Below are positions 16,727 to 25,659 of a stretch of DNA of 64,000 nucleotides, in pieces (position 1 is the stretch's first letter; each line of letters starts with the position of its first letter). Location: the NCBI RefSeq assembly GCF_965200585.1, contig NZ_OZ241361.1, one strand, 5' to 3'. The stretch is from Bacterioplanoides sp965200585. Lineage in GTDB: Bacteria > Pseudomonadota > Gammaproteobacteria > Pseudomonadales > Oceanobacteraceae. A program made the position numbers and the translations under genes. The notes beneath the pieces were generated by a model. That model saw only the letters and a program-made list of their open reading frames with translations, was not told the origin of the DNA and searched no databases.

Positions 16727-17944
16727 TTAAGAACGATAATCCGCATTAATAGAAACATATTCATGCGACAAATCCGTTGTCCACAAAGTTTCCTGAATAT
16801 CGCCACGCCCTAACTGAATACGGATCGCAAATTCGCTTTGTGCAAAAACAGCCGCACCGGCTTCCTCAGTATAAGAAGCACAACGACCACCGTTCTCAAC
16901 AATTTGTACATCATCCAGATAAATCTGTACTTTTTCGAGGTCGAAATTTTCAACGCCACTACGACCAACCGCTGCCAGAATACGGCCCCAGTTTGCATCC
17001 GAAGCAAACAATGCGGTTTTTACCAGTGGGGAGTGTGCAACGGTATAGGCTACATCCAATGCTTCTTTCTGGCTCGCAGCGGATGACACATCCACGGTGA
17101 CAAATTTAGTTGCTCCTTCACCATCCCGAACAATAGCCTGCGCCAGTTTCTGAAACGCGTCTTTTAATACAGCAAATAATTTTTGTCCTGCTTCACTAGT
17201 GGCATCGGTAATTTCCAAGCCGGATTGGCCCGTCGCAATTAATAAACAGGAATCATTCGTTGAGGTATCGCCATCAATAGTAATACGATTAAACGAAGCA
17301 TCTGCCAATTGTTTACACCAACTCTGCAAAACTGACTTTTCAACCGCAGCATCGGTAGCAATAAAGCCCAGCATGGTCGCCATATTCGGCATAATCATAC
17401 CAGCGCCTTTAGAGATACCCGTTACGGTTGTGTTAATACTTTCAATCTCAGTCTGAGTGCTGAAACCTTTAGGCAGCGTATCGGTTGTCATAATACCGGA
17501 CGCAGCACGCGCCCAGTTATCCAGATTTAAATCTGCAAACGCCGCTGGTACACCACGTTTGAAAGCAGTCATATCCAGCGGTTCACCAATCACACCCGTT
17601 GAGAATGGTAAGACTTCAGCAGGTGAACAACCGGTGGTGCCGGCAACCAGTTCACAGCTACTCACTGCATTCTGATAACCTTCAGGACCGGTACCGGCAT
17701 TGGCATTGCCGGTATTAATTAATAAATAACGCGGCTCAGTTAATTCCAGGTGTTTTTTGCAAATTGTGACGGGGGCAGCACAAAAAGCATTCTGAGTAAA
17801 AACACCCGCGGTACGGCTGCCTTCCGCTAATTCAAACAACACCATATCGTCACGATTAGGATAACGAACACCCGCCTGAGTAATGCCCATTTTAATGCCA
17901 TCAACGGCACAGAAATCTTTAAATACTTCGAAATTAACAGCCAT
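16727..17944 (-). CDS. argJ: Glutamate N-acetyltransferase / amino-acid acetyltransferase ArgJ
   Basis: Bifunctional or monofunctional arginine-pathway enzyme that moves acetyl from N-acetylornithine to glutamate. The 405-aa precursor cleaves itself at the conserved MATML site; T190 becomes the N-terminal nucleophile of the beta chain (SKGAGMIMPNMATMLGF). Other family blocks are INTGNANAGTG, PFSTGVIGE and DGDTSTNDS. Start ATG 17944 gives MAVNFEVFKDF. Lies between secA and mutT as in Pseudomonas. Confidence 0.95.
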   Translation of the reverse strand: MAVNFEVFKDFCAVDGIKMGITQAGVRYPNRDDMVLFELAEGSRTAGVFTQNAFCAAPVTICKKHLELTEPRYLLINTGNANAGTGPEGYQNAVSSCELVAGTTGCSPAEVLPFSTGVIGEPLDMTAFKRGVPAAFADLNLDNWARAASGIMTTDTLPKGFSTQTEIESINTTVTGISKGAGMIMPNMATMLGFIATDAAVEKSVLQSWCKQLADASFNRITIDGDTSTNDSCLLIATGQSGLEITDATSEAGQKLFAVLKDAFQKLAQAIVRDGEGATKFVTVDVSSAASQKEALDVAYTVAHSPLVKTALFASDANWGRILAAVGRSGVENFDLEKVQIYLDDVQIVENGGRCASYTEEAGAAVFAQSEFAIRIQLGRGDIQETLWTTDLSHEYVSINADYRS

Positions 17945-17983
17945 TTTTATCTCTTCTTTTCGATGCGTTTTTTCGTTAACGCA

Positions 17984-18126
17984 AAGAATAGCGGTATTGA
18001 TGTTTTTCGTAGCAGCAACATGGATGTTGCGTTAGCTCAGCAGCGACAGGGATGTTGCGTTAGCTCAGCAGCGACAGGGATGTCGCTTCTGAGCGGCGAG
18101 AGAAAAATATCAATAGCGATATTCTT
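17984..18126. repeat. Long-hairpin repeat, copy 3, with internal tandem duplication
   Basis: Outer arms 17984-18008 and 18102-18126 are complementary at 22 of 25 positions, one of the rest being a G-T pair, and end in TTTTTC / GAAAAA. The core holds GCAACAT-GG-ATGTTGC (18015-18030) and then a 28-base unit present twice in tandem (18022-18049 and 18050-18077, beginning GGATGTTGCGTTAGC), followed by a third partial unit that closes GCGACA-GGGA-TGTCGC. Located between argJ and secA. Confidence 0.85.
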
Positions 18127-18145
18127 GTTTGTCTATATTAAAAAC

Positions 18146-18174
18146 AAATATGCAGCCAATCGGCTGCATATTTT
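18146..18174 (-). terminator. Intrinsic terminator after secA
   Basis: A perfect 12-bp stem (18146-18157 with 18162-18173), 4-base loop. On the - strand it is followed by a T-rich stretch (GTTTTTAATATA), consistent with ending secA transcription before argJ. Confidence 0.85.
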
Positions 18175-18192
18175 CAAACACTGTTTGCATTA

Positions 18193-18210
18193 GAGTCTGT
18201 TAACAGACTC
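18193..18210. other. Perfect 18-bp palindrome just after secA
   Basis: GAGTCTGTTAACAGACTC, uninterrupted and fully symmetric, 7 bases beyond the secA stop codon and upstream of the terminator. As RNA it would make a tight hairpin; as DNA it looks like a dimer-binding site. Confidence 0.6.
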
Positions 18211-18217
18211 AGGAGCC

Positions 18218-20959
18218 TTAATTCAGCTTGCCGTGGCAGTGTTTGTATTTTTTGCCCGAACCACACGGGCATAAATCATTACGCCCTACCTTTTGTCCAT
18301 CACGAACAAATGGTTGAGCAGCTTCATCCTCAGCACTTTCCTGAGGCTTTTCACCAGTAATAGCTGAAGCGGCTTCGTCATGCTGATAATTTGCTTGCTG
18401 AGCTTGCGCTTCAGCCTGGGCACGACGCTGCTCTTCCATTTCACGGACTTCCTCTTCTTCACGCACTTTCACATGTGACAGAATACGGATCGTTTCGTGT
18501 TTAATATTTTTCAGCAATTCCTGGAACAGAGTGAAAGATTCACGCTTATATTCCTGCTTCGGATTCTTCTGACCATAGCCACGCAGGTGAATCCCCTGAC
18601 GCAGGTGATCCATCGTTGCCAGATGCTCTTTCCACAGGTTATCAAGAATTTGCAGCATCACCTGCTTCTCGAACATACGAATCGGGCCAGCCCCCACTAC
18701 CGCTTCTTTATCTTCGTACGCTTTCTGGATGCTTTCCAGAATACGTTCACGCAGCGGCTCTTCGTACAATTTATCGTCGTTGTCCAGCCACTGCTGTATC
18801 GGCAGCTCAATATCAAATTCAGCCTTCAGGTGTGCTTCCAGGCCTGCAATATCCCACTGTTCAGACAAACTTTGTGGAGGGATATAACCATCAATTGCAT
18901 CCGCCACCACATCCTGGCGAATATTGGCAATAACACCGGAAATGTCTTCCATTTCCATCAGGTCATTACGCTGCTCGTAAATCACACGACGCTGGTCGTT
19001 GGCCACATCATCGTATTCCAGCAGCTGCTTACGAATATCAAAGTTACGGCCTTCCACTTTACGTTGAGCTTTTTCAACCGCATTGGTAACCATTTTATGC
19101 TCGATGGATTCACCATCTTTCATGCCCAACGCCTGCATCATGCCGCGCATACGCTCAGACATAAAAATACGCATCAGGCTGTCTTCCAGCGACAGGAAGA
19201 AACGCGTTGAACCCGCATCACCCTGACGACCGGCACGACCCCGTAACTGGTTATCGATCCGGCGCGATTCATGGCGTTCAGTACCAATAATATGCAAGCC
19301 ACCGGCTTCTAAAATACCGTCATGGCGAACCTGCCACTCAGAGCGGATCTGATCAATCTGCTGTTGCGACGGCTCATTCAGCTCAGCAACTTCAGCCTCC
19401 CAGTTACCGCCCAGCATAATATCGGTACCACGACCCGCCATGTTAGTGGCAATAGTTACTGCCCCCGGACGACCGGCCTGAGCAATAATTTCTGCTTCTC
19501 GGGCATTTTCTTTCGCGTTTAATACGTTATGCGCAACTTTGGCTTTTTGCAGCACCTGAGAAATATATTCAGATGATTCAATCGAAGCCGTGCCCACCAG
19601 AACAGGACGCTTCTGAGCAATCACTTCACGGATTTCTTCGACAACCGCATCGTATTTTTCACGCTGGGTGGCATAAATGACATCGTTATAGTCGATACGC
19701 TGAATCGGTTTATTGGTTGGAATAACCACCACATCCAGTGCATAAATCTGATGGAATTCAAAGGCTTCGGTATCGGCGGTACCTGTCATGCCGCCCAATT
19801 TGTTATACAGGCGGAAGTAATTCTGGAAGGTCGTCGAAGCCAGCGTCTGACTCTCTGCCTGAATCTGAACACCTTCTTTCGCTTCAACAGCCTGATGCAG
19901 ACCTTCACTCCAGCGACGGCCCGGCATAGTACGACCGGTGTGTTCATCAACGATCACAATCTGACCTTGCTGAACAATATAATCGACGTTTTTCTGATAA
20001 ACCGCGTGTGCTTTTAAAGCGGCATGTACGTGATGCAGTAAGTTCAGGTTCGTTGCCGCATACAGACTTTCGCCGTCTTTCAAAATGCCGGCTTCAATCA
20101 GCAGCTCTTCAACAAACTCATGACCTTCTTCAGTCAGTTCAATCGAGCGTTGCTTTTCATCAACAAAGTAGTGACCCGAAGCCACTGCTTCACTGCCCTC
20201 TTCAGCTTCTTCGCCTTTTTCCAGCTTAGGAACCAGCTGATTAATAGCCCGATACATTTCTGAGCTGTCTTCGGCCGGTCCAGAGATAATCAGTGGAGTA
20301 CGTGCTTCATCAATCAGGATGGAGTCAACTTCATCGACAATGGCAAAGTTCAGGCTGCGTTGTGCTTTATCGCCCAGAGAGAAGGCCATGTTATCGCGCA
20401 GATAATCAAAGCCGAATTCATTGTTGGTGCCATAAACAACATCGGCCTGATATTGCTCACGCTTTTCCATTGGGTTCTGACCCGGAACGACAATGCCTAC
20501 GGTCATACCCAGGAATTCAAATAATGGACGATTCCACTCAGCGTCACGACGCGCAAGGTAATCATTCACCGTCACGACATGAACGCCGTCTCCGGTTAAA
20601 GCATTCAGATAACTAGGTAAGGTCGCAACCAGGGTTTTACCTTCACCGGTACGCATTTCAGCAATACGGCCTTCATGCAGCGTGATACCACCAATCATCT
20701 GTACATCAAAGTGGCGCATTTCCATCACACGCACACTGGCTTCACGACAGACAGCAAAGGCTTCTGGCAATAACTTATCCAGCGCCTCACCGGCTTCGAT
20801 ACGTTGTTTGAATTCTGCAGTCTTGGCTTTTAATTCGTCATCTGAAAGTGCCTTCAGGCCTTCTTCCAGAGCATTAATCTGGGCAACAATTTTACCCATA
20901 CGTTTAAGTTCACGGCTGTTTTTGCTGCCGAAGATCTTACGAAAAAGATTACCGATCAT
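18218..20959 (-). CDS. secA: Protein translocase ATPase SecA
   Basis: Motor of the Sec export pathway at the inner membrane. Full length at 913 aa. Visible features: Walker A region MRTGEGKTLVATLP, the DEAD-like VDEVDSILIDEARTPLIISGP, helicase motif GRAGRQGDAGSTRF, the two-helix-finger and scaffold region, an Ala/Gln/Glu-rich linker and the C-terminal zinc-binding SecB site CPCGSGKKYKHCHGK. The upstream gap of 115 bases separates it from the M23 peptidase gene on the same strand. Confidence 0.97.
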   Translation of the reverse strand: MIGNLFRKIFGSKNSRELKRMGKIVAQINALEEGLKALSDDELKAKTAEFKQRIEAGEALDKLLPEAFAVCREASVRVMEMRHFDVQMIGGITLHEGRIAEMRTGEGKTLVATLPSYLNALTGDGVHVVTVNDYLARRDAEWNRPLFEFLGMTVGIVVPGQNPMEKREQYQADVVYGTNNEFGFDYLRDNMAFSLGDKAQRSLNFAIVDEVDSILIDEARTPLIISGPAEDSSEMYRAINQLVPKLEKGEEAEEGSEAVASGHYFVDEKQRSIELTEEGHEFVEELLIEAGILKDGESLYAATNLNLLHHVHAALKAHAVYQKNVDYIVQQGQIVIVDEHTGRTMPGRRWSEGLHQAVEAKEGVQIQAESQTLASTTFQNYFRLYNKLGGMTGTADTEAFEFHQIYALDVVVIPTNKPIQRIDYNDVIYATQREKYDAVVEEIREVIAQKRPVLVGTASIESSEYISQVLQKAKVAHNVLNAKENAREAEIIAQAGRPGAVTIATNMAGRGTDIMLGGNWEAEVAELNEPSQQQIDQIRSEWQVRHDGILEAGGLHIIGTERHESRRIDNQLRGRAGRQGDAGSTRFFLSLEDSLMRIFMSERMRGMMQALGMKDGESIEHKMVTNAVEKAQRKVEGRNFDIRKQLLEYDDVANDQRRVIYEQRNDLMEMEDISGVIANIRQDVVADAIDGYIPPQSLSEQWDIAGLEAHLKAEFDIELPIQQWLDNDDKLYEEPLRERILESIQKAYEDKEAVVGAGPIRMFEKQVMLQILDNLWKEHLATMDHLRQGIHLRGYGQKNPKQEYKRESFTLFQELLKNIKHETIRILSHVKVREEEEVREMEEQRRAQAEAQAQQANYQHDEAASAITGEKPQESAEDEAAQPFVRDGQKVGRNDLCPCGSGKKYKHCHGKLN

Positions 20960-21074
20960 GGTTTTATGATTATCCGAAACTAAATAAAGCGGCGCTGGGC
21001 CTGGCGTTATAACACAATTGTGCTACAGGCTACTTATAACCCAGAATAATGACAAGCGTATTGAGCAGAAGAAA

Positions 21075-22025
21075 TTATCGCGGCTTGCGATGAATATAAG
21101 CGGCAGGGTCGACGGTGCGTCCGTTTTTATACACTTCAAAGTGAACATGAGGGCCTGTCGAACGACCGCTGCTGCCCATTAATGCAATGGTATCGCCTTT
21201 GCGAACCACATCACCAACGTTCACTTTTAACTCTTTGCAGTGGGCATAACGAGTTTTGTAACCATTGCCATGATTCACTTCGACCAACTGACCATAGCCA
21301 TAACGCGGCCCAGACCAGGTGACAACTCCCGAAGCAACTGAAACGATATCAGCGCCCATTTTACCGGCGAAGTCGACACCCGCATGCCAGGCTAAACGAC
21401 CGGTGAATGGATCGGTACGCTTACCATAGCGCGAGGACATCCAACCCTTGGTAATCGGACGACCAGCGACAAAGGTATCAGAACTCAGCTTGTTCGCTGA
21501 CATCAGATCGTCAAGCACTTCCAGCTGCTGCTCACGGCTGTCGATACGCTCTGACAACTCGTCCAGCACCTGGCTGATTTCTGGAGAATGGTAAGCCTCA
21601 CCCAGGCCTGCCATCAGATTGGTATTGGTAATATCAGGGCCACCAACGGCCGGCAAAGCGGAAAAGTCGAATTCTTCGGCGTGCAAATCGGAGACATCAA
21701 CCAAACGCTCACCCAAAGCGTCCAGACGCAGCAGTTTGCTTTGTAATTCTGCCAGCTTAAGCGTCAGGGCTTCTAATTCCTGATCGGTTTGTTTACGAAT
21801 CTGTTGCAGCTCCTGACGTTGCATATCCAGATCGCGCTCCCAGGCTTTTGCGGCATTCAGATCAAAGATGCCTTCATCAGCCAAACGTTCAGCCAGCCAG
21901 TAACCGGAAGCCCCCATCGCAAACGGCAGCGCAAACAGAAAACCAACCATCACCGCTTTAGCTGTATTGCCAAGCGTATAGGTTCTGGATTCTCCGTGAC
22001 GACGACCAACGATGATAATGTTCAT
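21075..22025 (-). CDS. Membrane-anchored M23-family peptidase (LytM domain)
   Basis: 316 residues from ATG 22025 (MNIIIVGRRHGESRTYTLG); a TTG six codons upstream is in frame. One N-terminal membrane segment (AVMVGFLFALPFAMGASGYWL), a coiled-coil stretch (MQRQELQQIRKQTDQELEAL) and a C-terminal LytM domain with HAGVDFAGKMGADI, GNGYKTRYAHC and TGPHVHFEVYKNG. The zinc ligands H-xxx-D and H-x-H are present, so it is probably an active endopeptidase acting on cross-links. Its place between secA and lpxC is conserved in Pseudomonas. Confidence 0.9.
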   Translation of the reverse strand: MNIIIVGRRHGESRTYTLGNTAKAVMVGFLFALPFAMGASGYWLAERLADEGIFDLNAAKAWERDLDMQRQELQQIRKQTDQELEALTLKLAELQSKLLRLDALGERLVDVSDLHAEEFDFSALPAVGGPDITNTNLMAGLGEAYHSPEISQVLDELSERIDSREQQLEVLDDLMSANKLSSDTFVAGRPITKGWMSSRYGKRTDPFTGRLAWHAGVDFAGKMGADIVSVASGVVTWSGPRYGYGQLVEVNHGNGYKTRYAHCKELKVNVGDVVRKGDTIALMGSSGRSTGPHVHFEVYKNGRTVDPAAYIHRKPR

Positions 22026-22104
22026 AAGTTTCAGGTTTTCCAACTACACAGACCATCTAACTAGCGGGTCTGCAGCACGATTAAACGGTTTTTCTTTGCT
22101 GCAA

Positions 22105-22135
22105 ACACAACAAAGGCCATCTAAGTATGGCCCTT
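22105..22135 (-). terminator. Terminator after lpxC
   Basis: On the - strand AAGGGCCAT, loop ACTTAG, ATGGCCTTT (one G-T pair), followed by GTTGTGTTTG. It lies about 50 bases past the lpxC stop. Confidence 0.6.
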
Positions 22136-22183
22136 GTATGGGGATTCTCCATGAAAATCCTGTATCAGTTAGTAAATCATATT

Positions 22184-23092
22184 TTAACCGGCTGCGGCGG
22201 GACGCATGTAAGAAATTGGTGCACTTTCTTCAGCAAACTCAACAAATTCCCACGCATCTTCCTGCTGAAGCAGTTCGCGCAGTAACAAATTGTTCAGTCC
22301 ATGACCGGATTTGTAACCAACGTATTCACCAATCAGGCTGTGACCTAACAGGTATAAATCACCCACGGCATCGAGAATTTTATGTTTTACAAACTCATCG
22401 TCGTAGCGCAGACCATCTTCATTCACAACCCGATAGTCATCTACCACGATAGCGTTTTTAACACTACCACCCAGCGCCAGATTTTTAGAACGCATGTATT
22501 CAATATCTTTGGTGAAACCAAAGGTACGAGCACGGCTGACTTCTTTAACATAAGAGGTTGAAGAGAAGTCTAGGCTGGCCTTCTGAACGCTTTGCTTCAA
22601 AACCGGGTGATCAAAATCGATTTCAAAGCTGACTTTGAAACCTTCATAAGGAACAAAGCTGGCGACTTTATCACCATCACGAACTTCGACTTTACGCTTG
22701 ATACGGATAAAACGCTTCGGAGCGTCCTGTTCAGCTAAACCGGCAGATTGAATCAGGAATACGAACGGACCAGAGCTGCCGTCCATAATTGGCACTTCCT
22801 GAGCACTTAATTCAACAATCGCGTTATCGATGCCTAAACCAGCCATCGCAGATAATAAGTGTTCAACGGTATCCACCTTGGCATGGTCTTTTACCAGCGT
22901 GGTGGATAAGGTAGTTTCGCCAACGCTAACCGCATTTGCCGGAATATCAACAACCGGATCCAGATCAACACGGCGAAATACAATACCGCTGTTAACCGGG
23001 GCAGGCTTCAGCTTCAGGTAGACTTTCTCTCCTGAATGCAAGCCTACGCCAGTCGCGCGGATTGTATTTTTTAATGTTCGTTGCTGGATCAT
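22184..23092 (-). CDS. lpxC: UDP-3-O-acyl-N-acetylglucosamine deacetylase
   Basis: Zinc enzyme for the committed step of lipid A synthesis. The 302-aa protein shows the zinc ligands H78 (VEHLLSAMAG), H237 and D241 (KHKILDAVGDLYLLG) and the catalytic H264 (KSGHGLNN), plus MDGSSGPF. It ends in a C-terminal tail AYMRPAAAG-like sequence (PISYMRPAAAG), the region that in E. coli carries the FtsH degradation signal; whether it works so here is not known. Separate promoter after ftsZ. Confidence 0.96.
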   Translation of the reverse strand: MIQQRTLKNTIRATGVGLHSGEKVYLKLKPAPVNSGIVFRRVDLDPVVDIPANAVSVGETTLSTTLVKDHAKVDTVEHLLSAMAGLGIDNAIVELSAQEVPIMDGSSGPFVFLIQSAGLAEQDAPKRFIRIKRKVEVRDGDKVASFVPYEGFKVSFEIDFDHPVLKQSVQKASLDFSSTSYVKEVSRARTFGFTKDIEYMRSKNLALGGSVKNAIVVDDYRVVNEDGLRYDDEFVKHKILDAVGDLYLLGHSLIGEYVGYKSGHGLNNLLLRELLQQEDAWEFVEFAEESAPISYMRPAAAG

Positions 23093-23145
23093 AGAGACAT
23101 TCCTGCCAATCTTGGGCGTTTTTTAACCAAATTTTAGATGCCGGG

Positions 23146-23174
23146 ATTATAACAGCAAAATGTAAACCTGCCAG
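23146..23174 (-). promoter_or_regulatory. Candidate lpxC promoter
   Basis: Read on the - strand: CTGGCA (23174-23169), 17 bases, TATAAT (23151-23146). The -10 box is a perfect consensus, the -35 matches 4 of 6. The start would be about 45 bases before lpxC. The -35 and spacer overlap the hairpin after ftsZ. Confidence 0.55.
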
Positions 23175-23193
23175 AGCCGGTTTGCATTTTGCT
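23154..23193 (-). terminator. Long hairpin between ftsZ and lpxC
   Basis: AGCAAAATGTAAACC (23154-23168) pairs with GGTTTGCATTTTGCT (23179-23193), 15 bp with one G-T pair, 10-base loop. It starts 12 bases after the ftsZ stop. No long T-run follows, so it could be a partial terminator or an RNA-stabilising stem. Confidence 0.6.
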
Positions 23194-23204
23194 ACATAAT
23201 TGGC

Positions 23205-24386
23205 TCAATCGGCCTGACGACGCAAAAAGGTAGGGATATCCATAATGCTGTCGTAGTTCAGATCACTGTTAGGATCAGCTTTAGGCACTGCAGAACCTTC
23301 GGTCGCTGTAGCGATACCAGAAACCGGACGTTCCTGCACATCAGCCTTAACCGTATTATCAACCACCACTTTGGCCTCAGCTGGCGGTGGTGCTTCCTGT
23401 GCTTGAGCCTGGCCCAGACCAGTTGCTACCACGGTGACGCGTAATTCATCCGACATATCCGGATCCATTACCGTACCAACAACAACGGTTGCATTGTCAG
23501 AAGCAAAGTCTTCGATCACGCCACCAACTTCGCTGAACTCGCCCAGTGACAGATCAAAACCTGCAGTAACGTTAACCAGAATGCCACGCGCGCCCTGTAA
23601 GTCGATATCTTCCAACAGCGGACTGCCAATCGCTTTTTCTGCCGCTTCACGTGCACGGTTTTCACCAGTTGCAACACCGGTCCCCATCATCGCCTGACCC
23701 ATTTCTGACATCACGGTGCGCACGTCAGCAAAGTCAACGTTGATCATGCCCGGGCGGGTAATCAGATCAGCAATGCCCTGAACAGCGCCCTGCAGAACAT
23801 TATTGGCTTCTTTAAAGGCATCCAATAACGTAGTGCCGCTACCCATTACCGAAAGCAGTTTTTCGTTCGGAATGGTAATCAGGGAATCGACATTTTCAGC
23901 CAGTTGCTTTAAACCCTGATCGGCAATCGTCATCCGTTTGCGACCTTCAAACGGGAACGGCTTAGTAACAACCGCAACGGTCAGAATGCCCATTTCTTTG
24001 GCAACTTCAGCAACAACAGGTGCACCACCGGTTCCGGTGCCGCCACCCATACCTGCAGTGATAAATACCATATCGGCACCCTGCAGAGCCTCAGAAATTC
24101 GTTCGCGATCTTCCAGTGCCGCCTGTCGGCCAACTTCCGGATTCGCACCAGCACCTAAACCTTTGGTCAGGCCATTACCTAATTGAATAATGGAACGTGA
24201 GCCAACGTTACGCAGTGCCTGAGAGTCTGTGTTAGCACAGATAAAGTCGACGCCATCAATGTGGCCATCAACCATATGCTGGACAGCATTACCGCCGCCG
24301 CCGCCAACACCGATCACTTTAATCACGGCATTTTGTTGTAAATCATCTGCTAGCTCGAACATATCCCCTTCTCTTTGTTGAGACAT
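23205..24386 (-). CDS. ftsZ: Cell division protein FtsZ
   Basis: Tubulin-like GTPase that forms the division ring. The 393-aa protein has VIGVGGGGGNA, the tubulin signature GGGTGTGG at residues 114-121, NVDFADV and the conserved C-terminal peptide DIPTFLRRQ that binds FtsA and ZipA. ATG 24386 has GGAAGGAGAT as ribosome-binding site, giving eight residues (MSQQREGD) more than the usual start at MFELAD (24362), which also has AAGGGGAT but too close. I favour 24386. Confidence 0.97.
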   Translation of the reverse strand: MSQQREGDMFELADDLQQNAVIKVIGVGGGGGNAVQHMVDGHIDGVDFICANTDSQALRNVGSRSIIQLGNGLTKGLGAGANPEVGRQAALEDRERISEALQGADMVFITAGMGGGTGTGGAPVVAEVAKEMGILTVAVVTKPFPFEGRKRMTIADQGLKQLAENVDSLITIPNEKLLSVMGSGTTLLDAFKEANNVLQGAVQGIADLITRPGMINVDFADVRTVMSEMGQAMMGTGVATGENRAREAAEKAIGSPLLEDIDLQGARGILVNVTAGFDLSLGEFSEVGGVIEDFASDNATVVVGTVMDPDMSDELRVTVVATGLGQAQAQEAPPPAEAKVVVDNTVKADVQERPVSGIATATEGSAVPKADPNSDLNYDSIMDIPTFLRRQAD

Positions 24387-24423
24387 CGCTTTATCTCCTT
24401 CCGCGCGCGATTAATATTTAATC

Positions 24424-25659
24424 TTAAAAATTGCCTTTAATCCAATCTTTTATGCGGGAAAATGCCGATTTTTCATCATTTTTCCCTTGATGTCGTAAAG
24501 CCCGGTTTTCCTGCTGTTTTACGGCGTGCAATAACAACCCGACTGACGTCGAATAAATCGGATTATTAATCACATCAGACAAGCCAGAAACACTGTGTGG
24601 TCGTGCCAGACGAACCGGCATATGGAATATTTCTTCGGCTAATTCCACCACCCCTTCCATCTTCGCGGTACCACCGGTTAAAACGATGCCCGCTGCCACT
24701 AAGTCTTCATAACCACTGCGACGCAGTTCTGACTGAATTAAGGTAAATAATTCGTCGTACCGCGGCTCCACGACTTCCGCCAGCGCCTGGCGAGATAAAT
24801 CACGCGGTGGCCGGTCGCCAACACTAGGAACTTTGATGGTTTCGTCCGCTTTGGCAAGTTGTGTTAAAGCACATGCGTATTTAATTTTAATTTTTTCGGC
24901 ATGCTGGGTTGGAGTACGTAACGCCATGGCAATGTCATTGGTTACCTGATCACCAGCAATCGGAATAACTGCCGTATGACGAATAGCCCCTTCGGTGAAA
25001 ATAGCAATATCTGTGGTACCGCCACCAATATCCACCATACACACGCCTAATTCGCGTTCATCATCGGTTAATACCGAATAACTGGAAGCTAATTGTTCCA
25101 GTACCAGATCATCCACTTCCAACTCACAACGCTCAATGCAGCGCTCAATATTCTGCGCCGCATTTACTGCACCGGTAACCAAATGCACTTTGGCTTCCAG
25201 CCGCACTCCTGACATACCAACCGGTTCACGAATACCTTCCTGAAAATCGACCACATATTCCTGCGGTAATACATGCAAAATGCGCTGATCCTGAGGAATA
25301 GCGACCGCCTGCGCTGCATCAATAACCCGCTCAATATCCATATGAGTCACTTCACGGTCACGTACCGCCACAATACCGTGAGAATTCATCGACTGAATAT
25401 GGCTGCCAGCAATCCCCGCATGTACCGAGTGAATACGACAACCCGCCATTAATTCGGCTTCTTCAACAGCGCGTTTAATTGATTGCACGGTTGAATCAAT
25501 ATTAACCACCACGCCTTTTTTTAAACCATGGCTTGGGCTGGTTCCTAAACCCACGACTTCAATTGCACCGTCTTCGCTGACTTCGCCAACAACAGCAACA
25601 ATTTTGGAGGTACCGATATCCAGGCCAACGACCATATTTTTCTGTTGTACCTGATTCAT
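24424..25659 (-). CDS. ftsA: Cell division protein FtsA
   Basis: Actin-like ATPase that tethers FtsZ to the membrane. The 411-aa protein has the phosphate-1 motif VVGLDIGTSKIVAVVGE, the phosphate-2 motif VDIGGGTTDIAIF, the adenosine motif GIVLTGGTAKMEG and the C-terminal amphipathic membrane helix (SRIKDWIKGNF). The start overlaps the ftsQ stop (ATGA), and ftsZ follows after 37 bases. Confidence 0.96.
   Translation of the reverse strand: MNQVQQKNMVVGLDIGTSKIVAVVGEVSEDGAIEVVGLGTSPSHGLKKGVVVNIDSTVQSIKRAVEEAELMAGCRIHSVHAGIAGSHIQSMNSHGIVAVRDREVTHMDIERVIDAAQAVAIPQDQRILHVLPQEYVVDFQEGIREPVGMSGVRLEAKVHLVTGAVNAAQNIERCIERCELEVDDLVLEQLASSYSVLTDDERELGVCMVDIGGGTTDIAIFTEGAIRHTAVIPIAGDQVTNDIAMALRTPTQHAEKIKIKYACALTQLAKADETIKVPSVGDRPPRDLSRQALAEVVEPRYDELFTLIQSELRRSGYEDLVAAGIVLTGGTAKMEGVVELAEEIFHMPVRLARPHSVSGLSDVINNPIYSTSVGLLLHAVKQQENRALRHQGKNDEKSAFSRIKDWIKGNF

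Noticed and set aside
16578..16730. Open frame of 50 codons between mutT and argJ
   Set aside because: Almost all of it is hairpin repeat copy 2, it lacks a good ribosome-binding site and it runs into argJ; it is better explained by the repeat.
18022..18090. Tandem repeats near secA as a CRISPR array
   Set aside because: The 28-base units abut directly without spacers, are only two and a part, and lie inside a hairpin repeat; no cas genes are in the window.
18497..19210. Open frame of 237 codons opposite secA
   Set aside because: Shadow of secA codon bias; composition (His, Phe, Gln-rich) is typical of antisense frames.
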